Shown one piece after another: positions 45,084 to 59,100 of a DNA stretch of 64,000 bases. How positions within the stretch are numbered: the stretch's first letter is position 1; each line of letters opens with the position of its first letter. Source of the DNA: Rhea pennata. Taxonomy: Eukaryota; Chordata; Aves; Rheiformes; Rheidae. The notes below the pieces were generated by a model, which was given only the letters and a program-made list of their open reading frames with translations, made no database searches and was not told the DNA's origin. Both the position numbers and the translations under genes were made by a program. The stretch lies in assembly GCF_028389875.1 (NCBI RefSeq), contig NC_084677.1:11450017-11514016 (forward strand). The letters run 5' to 3'.

Positions 45084-47170
45084 GCATTGGCTGGCTCAAA
45101 GAAGTGAGTGATACGAAGTCTAGGATTTCTTTACATGGAAAGGTGTGTGTTTGGGGAGCAAGTGCAGCCAGGGAGCTCCCCATAACCAAACTACCCTGCA
45201 AGGAATGTCTCAGAGATCTGATCACAGTGTTTGCAGCCACAGTGCTGGGCAAGCTCTTGGGGGACTGCTCTGTGGGATCTGCAGAGCCACGGGGTCGCTT
45301 GGGATTGCCTAAAAGCTCCCATGAACTTTTGCAACTGGGCTAGTCGCACTGGCAAAGGGAAATACTTCATCCTACAAATTGTCTTGTCGAGCAGGGCTAT
45401 TTCACAGCAGATTTCTTCTGCACCTGCTGATTGCCTGTTGCAGTTGGTTAGAATAAAACATGAGTTTCTTTAGCATTTAATCTCTTTATATGTTAATTTA
45501 GTATGCTTTAATTAAAATATATGCTCTGATCAAAGTGAATGAGTTAGAATAAAATCAGAATTGACTTTGGTATGATTTAAGCTGTGCAGAAACCTTACTG
45601 CAAAATTAATAGGGCAAAGGCAGAAACAAACACAAAAAAGTTCATTGTCCAGGAAACCAGATACGTCTGAATGGGGGACATGTACTGTGGCGCTCCCAAA
45701 GGAATAGTTCAAAAGGGTTTCAGTGCATGCAAGAACACGACAGAGGCTGTAACTTCTTAAAAGCTAAAGTTTAAATTTTTGATCGTCCACCAGTTTGAGT
45801 CACTGCCACTGTAAGAGTGAAGTTATGGATTTGAATTAGACTAAAGCATTTCTAGAGGTTTTTGAAAAGATTTTTTCATGGAGAGTACCTTGCTGCTACG
45901 TGTGATTAAACAATCTGAAAAAGGCATCCGTATTTATCAAATGTTCAAATCTGTAGCTCCATCTATGGCAGAGAGCAAAAATGAAAGAGAGAAAGGGTCC
46001 AAATTCAGCAACCAAAAGAAATTAAACGTGCTGCAGATAAGCCCTTGAAATGAGGGAAAGGGAAAGAAAAGCTAACAAAGTGATCTCAGGCTCAGAGCAA
46101 GGTTTGCTGAGAAGGCCCGCTGTTAAAATTACGGACTAATCTCAATGCAAAAAGCTGCAGTCTAGCGCAGGGCATCCTCAAGCACCTCAGATCAATGCGT
46201 TGTTTTACCTGTGACAACAGGGACCCTCACTGCTGGGCCCAAGGCAGCAAATCCTCTCTCCAGTAAATGGGTGGGTGCAAGCAGCCCTGCGTGTCCTGTT
46301 ACTGCCCTTCCAGCTGTTTGTCCTTCAGTGATCTTTGTGCCACAGCGCGCAGAACAGCAGGATAGCGAGAGCTACTGAAACGCGTAAGAGCTAGGTCCAC
46401 GCTGATGGTGAAAAACTGATGGTGTACGTCCCAAAGTACAAAACCCAGCACTCAGATCAGTGTAAATGAAGTGCCATGGTTTTGAACACCGTTTCCCACG
46501 TGCTCCTTTCTCTCTGCAAAAGGATATTTCTTCCCTTCTCTGCAGGCAGGCAGCACCAGGGCCGGGACACCCCTTCGCTCCCCTTACCTGGGGCCCTCTG
46601 TACCGCAACGGGGCGAGCAAGGCAGCCCGGCCCTCCTGTGGGCTACGTTTTGGGGTGGCTCCCTGCAAACGGGATGCTCCTGACCTGTTGCACACATAGG
46701 GGCAACACAGCCTGCTAGAAAAGGCTTAGGGTTTGTTTGGCGTTTCTTTGCTATTTCCTTTTTCACTCCCCCTGCCTATTTCTTTTGTGTTTGATCTGTG
46801 TTTAAAAGGTTTTTTTTTTAACTAAATTGCTTTTAAATATTTAGTTGGACAATAACTTCGCAAATAAACAGTGCTAGTAGAAGGAAAATTAAAAGAGCTA
46901 CTTGGTGAAAGGAAAAGAAGCCTGGCTGCATATGCACGCCTAGTGGGCTTGTATTTGCTTAAAATGTATCTCTATCCTGGAAAAAGATCTAAATTAAAAA
47001 GTTGGGAGCAAGCATCCTTAGATCATTCTGATCTTAGTCTGTACTCAGCAGCTTAGTCTGTCTCTGATTTATGGCTATGCAAGTTTTGGATGGATATTGC
47101 CTTTTGACTTTGTTCTTTTTCTTTCCTTTTCAATCCCAATATCTTCTGATTCTAATAAACTCTAGAAGAA

Positions 47171-50100
47171 ATGTCCGGTCTTTTGAAGATATGGTTCTTA
47201 TTGATATTAATGAATCATGCTGAGATTACAGACAGTCAGAACTCTGAAGGTAAGATCAGAAATCTTATATGAGGGATATAATCTATGTGGACTGAAAAAG
47301 CTATGTGTAGTAAAATAGATATAGTACTATTTAGTAACTAGGATAATATTTTCTGCTCTCAGGATTTCGTGGAGCTATGCCAGCAAAGAATTTGGCAAAC
47401 ATTGTTTATTGTTTAATTGCCATTTATTTTCACTGTTTTTTTCTGTAAATACATTTAATCCAAACAGTATTAAATTAAATCTGTGTACATATCCCTTTGT
47501 TTACTGAATACAATATATGTATATATATTTGTATAACACTTTCTGATAAAGTGTAAGGTAAAATGTTAAATCAATTTTATTAACAGGATAATTTTTTACA
47601 GGTTTGCCTCCATTATTACGCAAAGCTGTGGTTAGTATTTCTATCTGATCTCTTCAATAACATTTTATAATATAATCTAAATTACATATGTTACTATCTA
47701 TACACTCATCATTTTTGTTCTTTAGGAGGAAGTAATAACTGGAAAATATCTGAATGGTAATGTGCAAATTTGTTCCTATTTACGTTTCTAAACGGAATTA
47801 AAACTCAGTATCTCACAGTAACTCTTTCTGTTCAATTTTTCATGTGTAGCTCTCCTTGATATACTTCATTTTCAGAGGTAATGTATTACTCTTGCCATCT
47901 TAATTTTCAGTATTATCTTGCACTTCAGATCTGGTCTGTTTCATTTCCACAGTAGTGGAACATTAAAGATAGAATGAAGTTGGCACATATGATTACTTTT
48001 GTTTACATCTACTATGGGAAGTATTTCCTCTTTAGTAGGAATAAACTGGTTTTTGTGATAATGCAAAAAGTATGCACAGAATGAGGCTAAGAAAATACAA
48101 GCTACAGTATTCAAAAGCTTTGGTAATTAGCTTTGTCCGTATGTTTTAGAAAGGTTTCCTAAGGAAATGAGGTGTAGTTCCAGCTTTCTGACCATCTTTG
48201 GCTTTTAGCCCTGCTCCATCCCCGTCCATCTCTTTTCCCCCAGCTCATAGTAACTTTTCTGAATTATTTGCTGATTTTGTCTAAATTTGAAAGTAGTTCA
48301 AGCCTCAGAGGCAGTTGCATTCCTACATGTTTGAGAAAATCAATGGCTGAGTAAAGAATAAACACTGCTGGTGGAAAGGCAGCAGAAATGAGTCACTGTA
48401 TACCCTCCATGCAGGTCACAAAAGACATGATGAGCTGCCAGGAAGCACATATAGTGCTGGTCTAGCCACAGCACAGCTTGTCTCATTGCTGGAGATGGTA
48501 CTAATGGTGATATGCTGGAAATTGAGATTATTGTGGTGTGGAGTTTGAGGAAGAAAAACACAATTAGTTCTGTTCCTCATTAACCCACTCATTTTCATTA
48601 CCTTAAATCAATTGTCTATTAATCTAGTTAGGACAAAAAGCTGAATGCTTGTGTTATTATGGTGTTAGTAACAGTGCTTCTCGTATTCGTATTTTGTCTT
48701 GTAGTCTACTATTTTACATGTTGTATTATTTTACTAGCATTTTTGCTCCTGTTTTCCATTGTAGTTCTAATGTCTGGACAACAGATACACTTGCAAAAGT
48801 CATGGCGTATTTTCATGCCCGAGAAGTTATGTTTACTTTTAGCAGCTTACAGGTTTGTACCATTTAAAATATATCAGAATTCTTATTAAAAAATGAGAAT
48901 GAAAAAGACAACCTATCTCTAGCCAAAACTAGATGGTCAGTAATAGAGATAACTAATAGGTATTTATAACATATCAGCTAATTACGAAATAAGAACAGTG
49001 TCTTTTTTTGTCTAAGATTGCAGCAGTATACAAAGACTAAATAATAAGAAACCCTTTTGCTTCTCCTCTAATGGAAAGCAAAAACTAGTTTTCAGGCTCA
49101 ATGTTTGCTTCTGAATTGAGTGTATATGCATGCAGTTTTCCATAAAATGGCAAGTTTCTCCCAAGCTATGACCATGGCTGTAGTTTGCATTGCTTCTGAT
49201 GGAGCGGGAGACTTTAGGGTATCCTACAAAGTACTTCTGCCTTTTATGGCTTCTCTGAACTGTTTTTGTAAATGTCCGTGTGGAAATGATGTAGGAAGTG
49301 GTCACTGTTAGAATCTATTTTCACTATGATGGCCATGAACCAAATCTCACAACTCTGTCAGTTTAAGTGGAGCTGTAGCCCCCGATGGAAACCTGATTCC
49401 TTCCACCTCCCTGGCTGCCCACACTGACAGAGGAAAATGCCAAATGTGCGGTTTCAGTTTCAGACGCCTATGATTGGTTCAGACTTTTTGTGCCCTCTAA
49501 TTTCGTATTTCTTTATCTTTTTAGGTAATATTAATATGGAGACTGTACATGATTTTTAGGCACTTTTAAAGTTTGTTTTCACAGCTCTGCTGTGAAGCAG
49601 AAAAGCATTATTCTTATTTTTACAAAGGGAGAAACTGAGGAACTTCTGATAAATGGGACTTACTCATGAAGCCAGGAATAGGATTTCCAAATTTTTATCT
49701 TTCAGCATTAAATTGGGATTATTTTTGTTTACCATTTGTGTTGAGGATAGTTGTTCTAGTCATTGATGACATAGGCAGTATAAGAAGCTTAGCACTTCTC
49801 TGTCCTTGAATGGAGATTCTCAGGAAGTAAAAGATGCCACTCAGTAGAATGCCATGAGTTCTACATATATTATATATTTTTTTCTACACTTCAGATGTCC
49901 ATACAAAGTTACCTGAAGAACCTTTTATACCAGCCTAGGCAACTACTATCCGAATTTCAACAGCTTGATCAGCAGCAGTTTCAAACTGCAATGAAATATC
50001 TCTTCAGCAGCAGAAGGGACCGCCTGGTAAGTCACTTTTGCACTGTGCAAAAAGCTGCTCTCAAAGGTTTGGATAAACGGCAGTGGGCCAGACCAAGGGG

Positions 50101-53100
50101 CTCACAGGGCACGTTGTGCGCTAGTACATTGCTGGTGTGGATTCGATTCCAGCATCCCCTCCCTTTAGGTTGGGCTTATTTCATCTAACTTGTCTCATCT
50201 AACTCTAGACTTTTCTACAAGTTTGATGTCTACTCTCAGTCAGTCATCTGGATTTTCTCTGTGATTGCTGGGGGGAGACATGTCTCCAGAGAATGGTTTG
50301 GCTGTCCTACATGGACACTTAAGGCAGGTAGCACTGGCTGTTCTCTGGGAGTACCTGCTTCATCCTCAATGGCTGGAAAGGGAAGCAAGCTAATTAAAGA
50401 AGGTGAAATTAATTATCTTTTTGATTAAGTATGGGAGTGTGCAAGCAAGTCATTAAGCAATTTAGAGAGGAGGCAGCATAACAGCATTTGTTTGCCCCAT
50501 TGGTAGGTTCTGGGTGATCTATCTTAAATATATCTTTGGAGGGGGAGATTCATCTGGGGGAAATGTAGAGCATTTCCCCAGATGCAGGAGGTGACTGCCC
50601 AGAGCAAGCACTGTGTAATCCCCTGTGCCAAAGCACACAGGACAGGGCTGCAGCACGCACTGGGAACAAGATCAGCAGCGCTCATGCCCTGTCCGTGAGC
50701 TGTGAGCTCCCCTTTCCCACGTGATATTACCGAGTGCTTCCAGGATGGATTATAGCAGAGTAACAAATCATCAGGCCTGGAGCTACCATCCCTGAGCGTG
50801 CTGTCCTGGGCACATCGACCTGTGAGATGGAGAACAGCCCAATAATCCATCTTCAGCCAGGGTGACTTTGCCTTTGGTTTGTTTCTTTAATATTGGCCAG
50901 CCTTCTGGAGGGGACGTTTGTAGTCATGGCTGCAAGAAATACTGTATGGGAAAAAGTCTTTTCCAGAGTTGTCTATGTATTAAATTATATATGAAATAAT
51001 ATCCATTCTGTGCCATAGCCCTTTCGTTTCCCCAAGTAGCTAAATGTTTCATGAGCGCACATAGTATAAATTCAGCCATTTCGATACTTTTTCTACTTCT
51101 CACTTTGATCTTGTTAAAAGATTCAATCTTGTCTCTGACCAACAACAGAAAGGAATTATTTTAAGTAATGCAACCAGACAATATTTTGCAGCTACTTTTC
51201 TTCACAATAGCACCATATTGTTTGTATGGTGCTTTTTTGTCAGGCTTCAAAATGAACAATATATTGAATTAACCAGAGATGTATTCTTTTAACTGTTTGT
51301 TATTTGCAGGAGATGGGAAATATTATTCTTGATTTGGACAAGATTAGAGAGAAAGTTTTTCAAAGCCCAGGAGTAAACAGGACCTTGTTCCTTATAACAT
51401 TAGAAGAATGTTTCCTGGCTTTGAGTGCTATGGAGTGTGTGGATATCTTGAGCCAGGTGTTGCGTGTGCCAGCAATGCAGTATCTCCAACCTGGCATCAC
51501 TGGGAGCCTCCCAAAAGACCTGCAGGAGGATGCTTTCAGAAACCTGTAAGCCATTTATTTTCCAGTCAACATAACTAATAATCTGTAGAATTTACCGCTT
51601 ATATAGACTTGTAAAAGGAGGTTACTATATGGTCTCTGTACCTGTTTTGTAGATACAACTTTCTGCTTATATGTTACTGTTTCTAAAAATATTTTAGAAT
51701 GTAAAATGATACATGTGTATCATTTTAAGAGAAAGTTTACTCATTAGTGAATTCATATGCCATTGTATCACTTAGATCAACAGTATTCAAGGATCTGTAC
51801 GACAAAACTTCAGCAAATACACAGAAGGCTCTGTATGGCTGGATGAAGCAGATTCTACAAAAATCCTGTAATGCCAGTGGTATGTTATATACAAACAAAG
51901 TCTTTCCTTCTTGCTTGTGTATAGTAACAAAAAAGCAATCAGCAAAAGGTCTATCTGTTGTATTGAATTATTTCCCCATTTATGAGCAGTTGTCTTGAAT
52001 ACCTTACTTTGCTCCAAAATACAGTAAATATATGTTTGTTGTCCACAACAAATAGTTTTCTAATGATGCTTGTTCTTCACCAGTGCTCTTCTGCACAGAG
52101 CTATGCACAAAGCCTCTCTATGCAAGTCCTTTTTCTAAGACTTTAGCAGGACACAGTTGCCAGGCACTCTGCACAGGTGTGTTGATCTTTTCTGAACTCC
52201 TATTCAGACTAGAAAAACAGATCTATCTTGGAATACGTGAGCCAATGTACTGCTTAAAAAATACAACAAAAATGCAGGAAGTGTAAAAGTTATACTGTGC
52301 ATGGCAATGACTCACTCAGAAAAGTGACAAGATGATAAAAAAAAGTGAATTAATGTTACCTCCTCCAATCTTATGTATTTTTTTCATGTTTGCATTCTTA
52401 ATGTGTGTCTTCAACAGCTGTGGTTCAGCTGGGACAGTGCAGGGCAGACTCCACGAGGGGGCTGTAATGCAACATGAGCACTGACACATCAGAGCGGGCG
52501 AGGGGGCTTCAGAGAACATCCCAGCAGCACTGCTGCAGGAGCATCTTAAGCTTTTAGATTATTTTCTTCCTCCTCCTCCCCTGGAAATGAAAGGCGAAGT
52601 GCCCACTTGCTTCAGCAGGGCAAAACCTGGCTCCTGGGACCCCTGCTGTTTCGCAGCACCAATCCATAAGGTCTGAGGGGTGAAGTTCACGACACTGCTG
52701 TGCTTTGCATAACGCCCCTGAGACAGGGATGTGAAGCTGTGGTAGTACTGGGAAAAATTCACATTATCAGACATCCTGGTTTGGGCCTGAAACTCTCAAT
52801 TTTTAGAAGAGCACCCAGCTAAGGAGGGGCTGAAACCTACTGCACCTCTTTTAAGCTGTGGTTGCTGCTTCAGCTGCAGGGCAGGGCAGATGCAGCAAAT
52901 CCATCCTCGTAGCCGTGGTGTTTCCGAGGCCGCCTTCGAGCACTCCTGCTGGCCTCGGTGATGGAGCTGGTCTCCGTGGCTGGGGCGCAGAGGGCTGCCC
53001 TGTGAGCGCGGGTCCATGCCGTGTCGAGCCGGGTCGCTGGGCTGGCGAGACAAGACGTGTCATTTGGGGGCCTGGGAATCACAGCTTTCAATAAACATCT

Positions 53101-56100
53101 TTGTCACTCAGCCAGTTCTTAGGTGTTCTGTATTAAAAATGCCAGTGTATCTGGAGATGAAGCGGGCTGGTGGCCTTTACAAAAACAGGAGGCTGTAAAT
53201 ATTGAGTTTTATGCTTCATTTGTAAGGGACAAAACAGCTTTGGGGGAACGCAGTTACTCAGGTTGATAACTAGAAGTCTTCTCTTCTAAATGCCACTGTC
53301 AACATCTTTAAACTATGATAGTTTTTGGTTTCCTCTTCTGTTGCATCCTTCCACTCTCCTGTTACTCCTGGTAGCCCAAGGTAGTATCACTTAAGAGAAC
53401 AGGGGCCTGACAGACAGTTCTGCTGGGAACGCTCTATCGTCTCAGCTGAGGCACTTAGGGCTGTGTTTTCAAAAATCAATTACAGAATAGGGTTCTTCAG
53501 TTTCTGATATTTGTAGACTGTTTTTTTCAGAGGCTGAAAACTCTACAAAATGTGTTGCTGCTGTTTAATAGAGTTGTGAGTGGTCAGTGTTGTTCAATTT
53601 TTTGGTGGTATCATCACATTGAGCATCTGAGTTACGACACTTTGGAAAAAAAGAAGTCTTTGTGCCTAGTTCATGAAATAATTTTTCTCAGGGATGTTTG
53701 GATCTTGATTTTATTTAAAGTACTTTGCAATCCTTGGGAGAGTGTTGCTAAATGAATGACATTTTTAAGTGTTAGGCAGTATTTTATGTTTTTGCCAACC
53801 TTTCTCCATATAGCTGTATGACTGATTTTTAATTTTCTCCATTATTAGTACTGCATATTCCTGAAATAAGTAATATCATCAATAACAGTACCTAAGATAT
53901 ATGAAGTGTTATGAAGTAGCATGGCTTCCTGGTGTTATTAAATAATATACGTGATTAGGAAAATGGAATTAAAAAATGCTCCTCCATATTTAATGCAATT
54001 GGTTTAATTTTTCCCACTCATACTTTTCTTTTTTTTAAATTAAACAACATAAAAGTTTAATCATTTTCATATGAGAAATTTGGAGACATTTGAAATACTA
54101 GTTAATTTTCATTTTAAAAGTGTGGACTTACAAAAAAAAGTGCTAAAAACTGGCTAATGGTGTTAGCTGCTCTTTGTGTTAAGGATTTTTCTGATTTGCA
54201 GATTTTTTTTGATTATTTGCAAATAATAATGTACTGGGTACAATATATTTGAAAAATAATGAGGTTCTTAACATTGTTGTGAGTATTTATTTGTACAAAA
54301 TAGAGTTCAATGAGTCAACTTCTTGGGTCAGTGCTGAAAACTTATGGATTTTGGGAAGATACATGGTCCATCTCCCTCTAGAAGAAATTCTGAAAATTAG
54401 TCTCAGTGAAGTAAGTAACAAAATATGCTTGGATATATCATTGTCAAGTGATGTGAGATACAAACAGTATGAACACAAGTGCAAACTTAAGCGTGAAATA
54501 AAAGTTAGGTATTTTTAATTATTTAAATATAAAGTGAATCCAGATAAATTGTTAACCAAATATTCCTCTTTTTTTATAATTCAAAAATGTCTAACATTTA
54601 TATGCAATTATTTATCTGTATCAGACTTCTGTCACAGGTACTGGAAGAAGGACAGGGACCCATGACAGAAGACCCTCAAATTATTTGAAAGTTTGACAGG
54701 GAATCACTTACTCAACTTTGTCTTCAGAAAGTCTGTATTATGCAAATTTATCTTACTCCTTTCACTATAACATGAATGGAGTCAATTAATTTGTAGCATC
54801 AAACATATATTTTAATGGATGTGATAGTTCCAGAATCCTGACACGTGATTTTGTTTGTGCTAAACAGATAAGGCTGTTCATTAGCTACGACAATGCAACG
54901 AAGCAGTTGGATACAGTGTATGATATCGCACCAGACCTCGCACAAGCTTTCCTAGAAAGAATAAACTCATCGGGATTTGATATGAGAAACACTTCCACTG
55001 TTTACAGGCAAGACTCCTCTCTTTTTCTGACTGTGTATGGAGAGAACAAATAAGTTCAGTGAAAAGAGAGGGACCTGAGCGATAAATAGCTGACAAGATT
55101 GTTGATGGGACATAGTTTTTTTTCCTTCCAGCAGAAAAATCTGGACTGCAGTCCAACCCTGGTTAGTAGCAATGAAGAATTGTTGCTCCTTTATGAATTT
55201 TTGGAGGTCCACCTAATTAGCTGATGCTTTGTCTCCTGCTCCACAGCAAAGCATTGTCTGTAGTGTCAGTAACGGGATTACTTCTTTGGGGAACTAGGAA
55301 GGACTTTGAGTGCAGTCGAGAAAGGCGTTTCCTGACTCTCGCAGCCATCCGGAGCCATCTGACTTGCGCTTGCAGCCTAAGCCTCGCTGCCTGCTCTGAG
55401 AAACCGGCAAAACGGGCGGGTGGGGGGAGTGAGTACCACAAGACAAATTGGGATTGCAGGACAGAAGCCACATTGACTGAGTCACCGAAGGTGGAGCTGT
55501 TTCGTGGAAATCATGTTACCGTTAGGATTTAGGAGAAAATCTTACCTCATTCTGACCGGGGCTGCGAATGGTGTTTAAGTGACGTGTGTGTCACCAGGAA
55601 GGTCAAGAAGTGAACCGTTAGAAAGCCAGTTTTGCTACCCTCTTTATGAATAGTCCCATGGGGTAGAGATAAGCCACAACTGAATGCTTGTGACTGTTAC
55701 GTGTGTAAACAGGAAACTGCGTTTTCAAGTCTGTCAAATCAGCTCTGAACGTACTTACTATGATGAAAAAATAAAATAAACTGCTCTTATTCATAAATAT
55801 GCAGTAGGTGTGAGCCACCTGCAGGAAAATGCTGTAGTCCGCATTTACATTTATACTGTCATATAAATGTATGTATTTAGTCCCAAGACACCACTATCTG
55901 AAGTTGTTTCAAGTCTCCTATGGGAATACCTTGGAGTTTTAATCTAATGGAGAACATGCTTTATGGATTCAGAACTCCTGTCACTATTGCAGTGTAACTT
56001 ACTGACTTCCATGAAGTAGTGTTGATTTTTGGTGATGTAAGTGAGAGAAGAATTATGCCCATACTCTAAATTTCAATGTTAGAAAGCTTAAAAATGATTT

Positions 56101-59100
56101 TACCACTAATGAGAGGTGCCAGATTCGTACAAATGAGAGAAATGTCATGCTCCATAATCCTTAATATATTCCGTTTTTACAATGCACTTATTTTATATTA
56201 CTCATTTTAAACCTACTGATGATTTAAATGCACTTTTACTTTTATGAAGTAATATTATTCATTGCTGTTAATCCCAAAGGAGATGAAGAGCTCTTGGTGG
56301 CTATGCGATAATGCATCAGATGGTAATTATTTGTTATAAAATTGCAGTTACAGATATTTCTTTGATTTGTGTGTTAGTTTGATGACGTCCCATGAATTCT
56401 GATGGGCTGCTGAAGCAGTATTTCATTACAGAACTAAGCAGGCTGTTGCTGAGGAACTAGGGGAACTAAAAGCTGAGCCTGTCTGCACTGCAGATTTTTA
56501 ACAAGTTTATGATAGTGCTGCAGCATTGTCTGCTGTTGATCTCGTTCGCATCTGGACGCCACAGTCAAGACTCTTCCTGCACCTGCAAACGGCTGTGCTG
56601 GCACAACTGCAACCGTGAGCCTTGGTGGGTTTTCTCATAACCAAGGTTGAGTGGTTGTGTTATATAATCCAAACGCATCCACCCAGTGGCCGGTCGTATA
56701 ACTGTCTGTAATGTGAATAAGCAGCAGTGCTTGATGTGAAATACAACAGGGTTTGATTAAACCTGAAATGCTAACGAGAGGCTATGCCATGCTCTAGCTG
56801 CTTGCTCCAACACATGAATGAATTACCTTACATGTGAAATCTAAGCCCTTACATGTGAAATCCAAGCAGCATTTAAAGCAGAGTTCAAATCATCCAATGA
56901 ATCCAGATAGGAATTCAGCAAGCCACTTCCAGATACTTCTTAATAGCCCTTTGTCCTTTCCAAAGTGGAGACTGTACTCCCAATTCTGCCAGGGGTGGTA
57001 GAGCCTGGCAGCTGCGAACAGCCTGTCCTGGGCAGATTGAATTGGAAAGACTTAAATGCTAACAGCAAGAGCATTTTGGGTAGAGTTTAATTGAATATAG
57101 AGTACGAGCATAGCTCTTATAACTGAACCTCAGGCCGTGTGGAGTTTTAAAGACTGCGGTTTAAGGCATTAGTCACAAACAGAAATAACCCAGAGGTTTT
57201 GAGCAGAAATAGGGTATACCATACCGTACCATAGGGTATATCTTACTAGAGTTCACTTTCCTGAGAGTGATATCAGACATTTCAGAAGATGGCTAATGTA
57301 TTTCTTCTGTATAGGCTGGGTTTATTGGTTTGCTTTTATGATGACATGGAACAGATGGATGCCACTGTGGCCCGCGCTTTACTTCATCAAATGATTAAAT
57401 GCAACCAGCTGAGAGGTTTCCAGGCTGAAGTTCAGAAGGTTGGTATGGTGTTCATTCCTCTTGCCTAACCTAATCCTGAACACAAAGGAGGAGGTACTTT
57501 CTTCTTGAATTCAGAAGGAAAAGAGTGAAAAATTCCCAAGATCTAAAAAATAATCGGAAATAGTTCTTGAATATATAATGCAAACAATAAAAACCCATTT
57601 TCGCTTTTACAGCTGTTAGTTCTTTTTATCGTTGTTTCTTCATACTCCATATTCTTTTGACAACTGTGGTTCTACTTTTGAATTTTTATGAAGTGTATAG
57701 TTGCTATATGCTTGCCAATACCTATTCTAGAAACTCCAGTTAAAGTTTGGGGTGATATTGGAGATTGGTTCTTGGCAGATTTTTATTTCCTGTCTACCTT
57801 TTTTATTCACTTTAGCTCAAGGCTCAGCTCCTGAATATTGCCATGCAAAACCAGACATTGAATGATACACTTGGATCTCTGTCGGATGCTGTGGTTGGAT
57901 TGACTTCAAGTCAGCTGGAATCTTTGTCACCTGAAGCGGTGCATAATGCTATTTCAACATTAAACCAAGTCTCTGGATGGGCAAAAAGCCAAGTTATGAT
58001 TTTAGCTAGTAAATATCTCTCTTACGAAAAGGTCTGTCTGATATAATTTTCGTATGTTTGATTTTTAAAAGTAAGATGACTTTTTCTCGATAACTATAGA
58101 TTTTGAAAAGTCTTGTGCCAATATGAGACTCTCTTAATACTGTTAATGATAGAAAATTTTGTTCAAATCAGATAAAAGTATCCGAGACTGTTACAGTAAA
58201 ATAATTCTCTAGTAACAGAGAGAATAACTATTTGCAATTGGCAGTTGTTTTTATTATGTTGTCTATATCACTGTTCTTTGCAACAGAATTTGCATGCTCA
58301 AAGATTCCAGGATATATATGCAAATATACTGCAGTGGAATGAATCAGACTCCTCTCTGAAGTTTCAGAGAAGGAGCCTCTGGGAAAATTGTCCCATTTGT
58401 CCCCTGGACAGTCTTGTCAGAATTGAAAGAAAATTGAGAGAAGTGCAAAGAAATATATTAGGTGTTCAACATTAACAAATTCGATTTATCTTTTAACTTT
58501 TGAATGTCTGCTATTCATAGATCAGAAAACTTTCTGTCTGTTTGCTCTGTTCTCTCTCTAGGTTTTATCATATTATAATATTAGTCAAATGGGTGCATTA
58601 GTAACTGGAATTAGCACCCAGTCATTCTACAGCATGAACCCAAAGGAGCTTTCTCAGGTTATTCGAGGCACAACATCCCAGTACTCATCTGACTTATCAC
58701 CTGCACAACATCAAGGGATCCTCAGGAAGGTAATTACAAGCTCCAGTGTGTAGCAGGTTCTGTCTGTTTGCACAAGAGCACAGTGACCAGATATGCAGAG
58801 CATGATTTAAAATATTGTCATTCAGATGTGGGTTTTAACTCAATGATTAATATTCTTAGCATTTTTTCTGAAAACCAAATATACTTTGAAGGCTATCTCT
58901 TGCGTAATTCCTTGGCGTTTTTAATACAGACATCTTTTTCCTTTATTCTCTGAAGAGAAATGTTACACCAAATTGAAAGAAGGATAATTTCTGTAAATCT
59001 AAACATCAGTTCTAACATGTCTTTTATTTGCCTCTTCCTCTTTTTAGATAGCTGCATCTAGAGATTTTTCTTCATCAATCACAGATATACAAGGGGCTTT

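Larger units (their letters stand above)
42094..47165. other. Intergenic region between METTL9 and OTOA
   Basis: No coding exon is supported. The middle (44540-45020) is GC-rich with CpGs and contains a strong donor at 44847. Immediately after lies a cluster of GATA-type sites. The acceptor just before the OTOA start codon (CTCTAG ending at 47165) shows that OTOA has at least one untranslated 5' exon, probably within this region. Confidence 0.6.

Noticed and set aside
44544..45343. Proline- and serine-rich frames of 80-187 aa on both strands
   Set aside because: GC-rich sequence with overlapping frames on both strands and no family resemblance; more likely an untranslated exon or regulatory block.
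52796..53094. Several 70-85 aa frames on both strands in OTOA intron 8
   Set aside because: Local GC enrichment explains the lack of stops; no splice sites, domains or codon pattern support coding.
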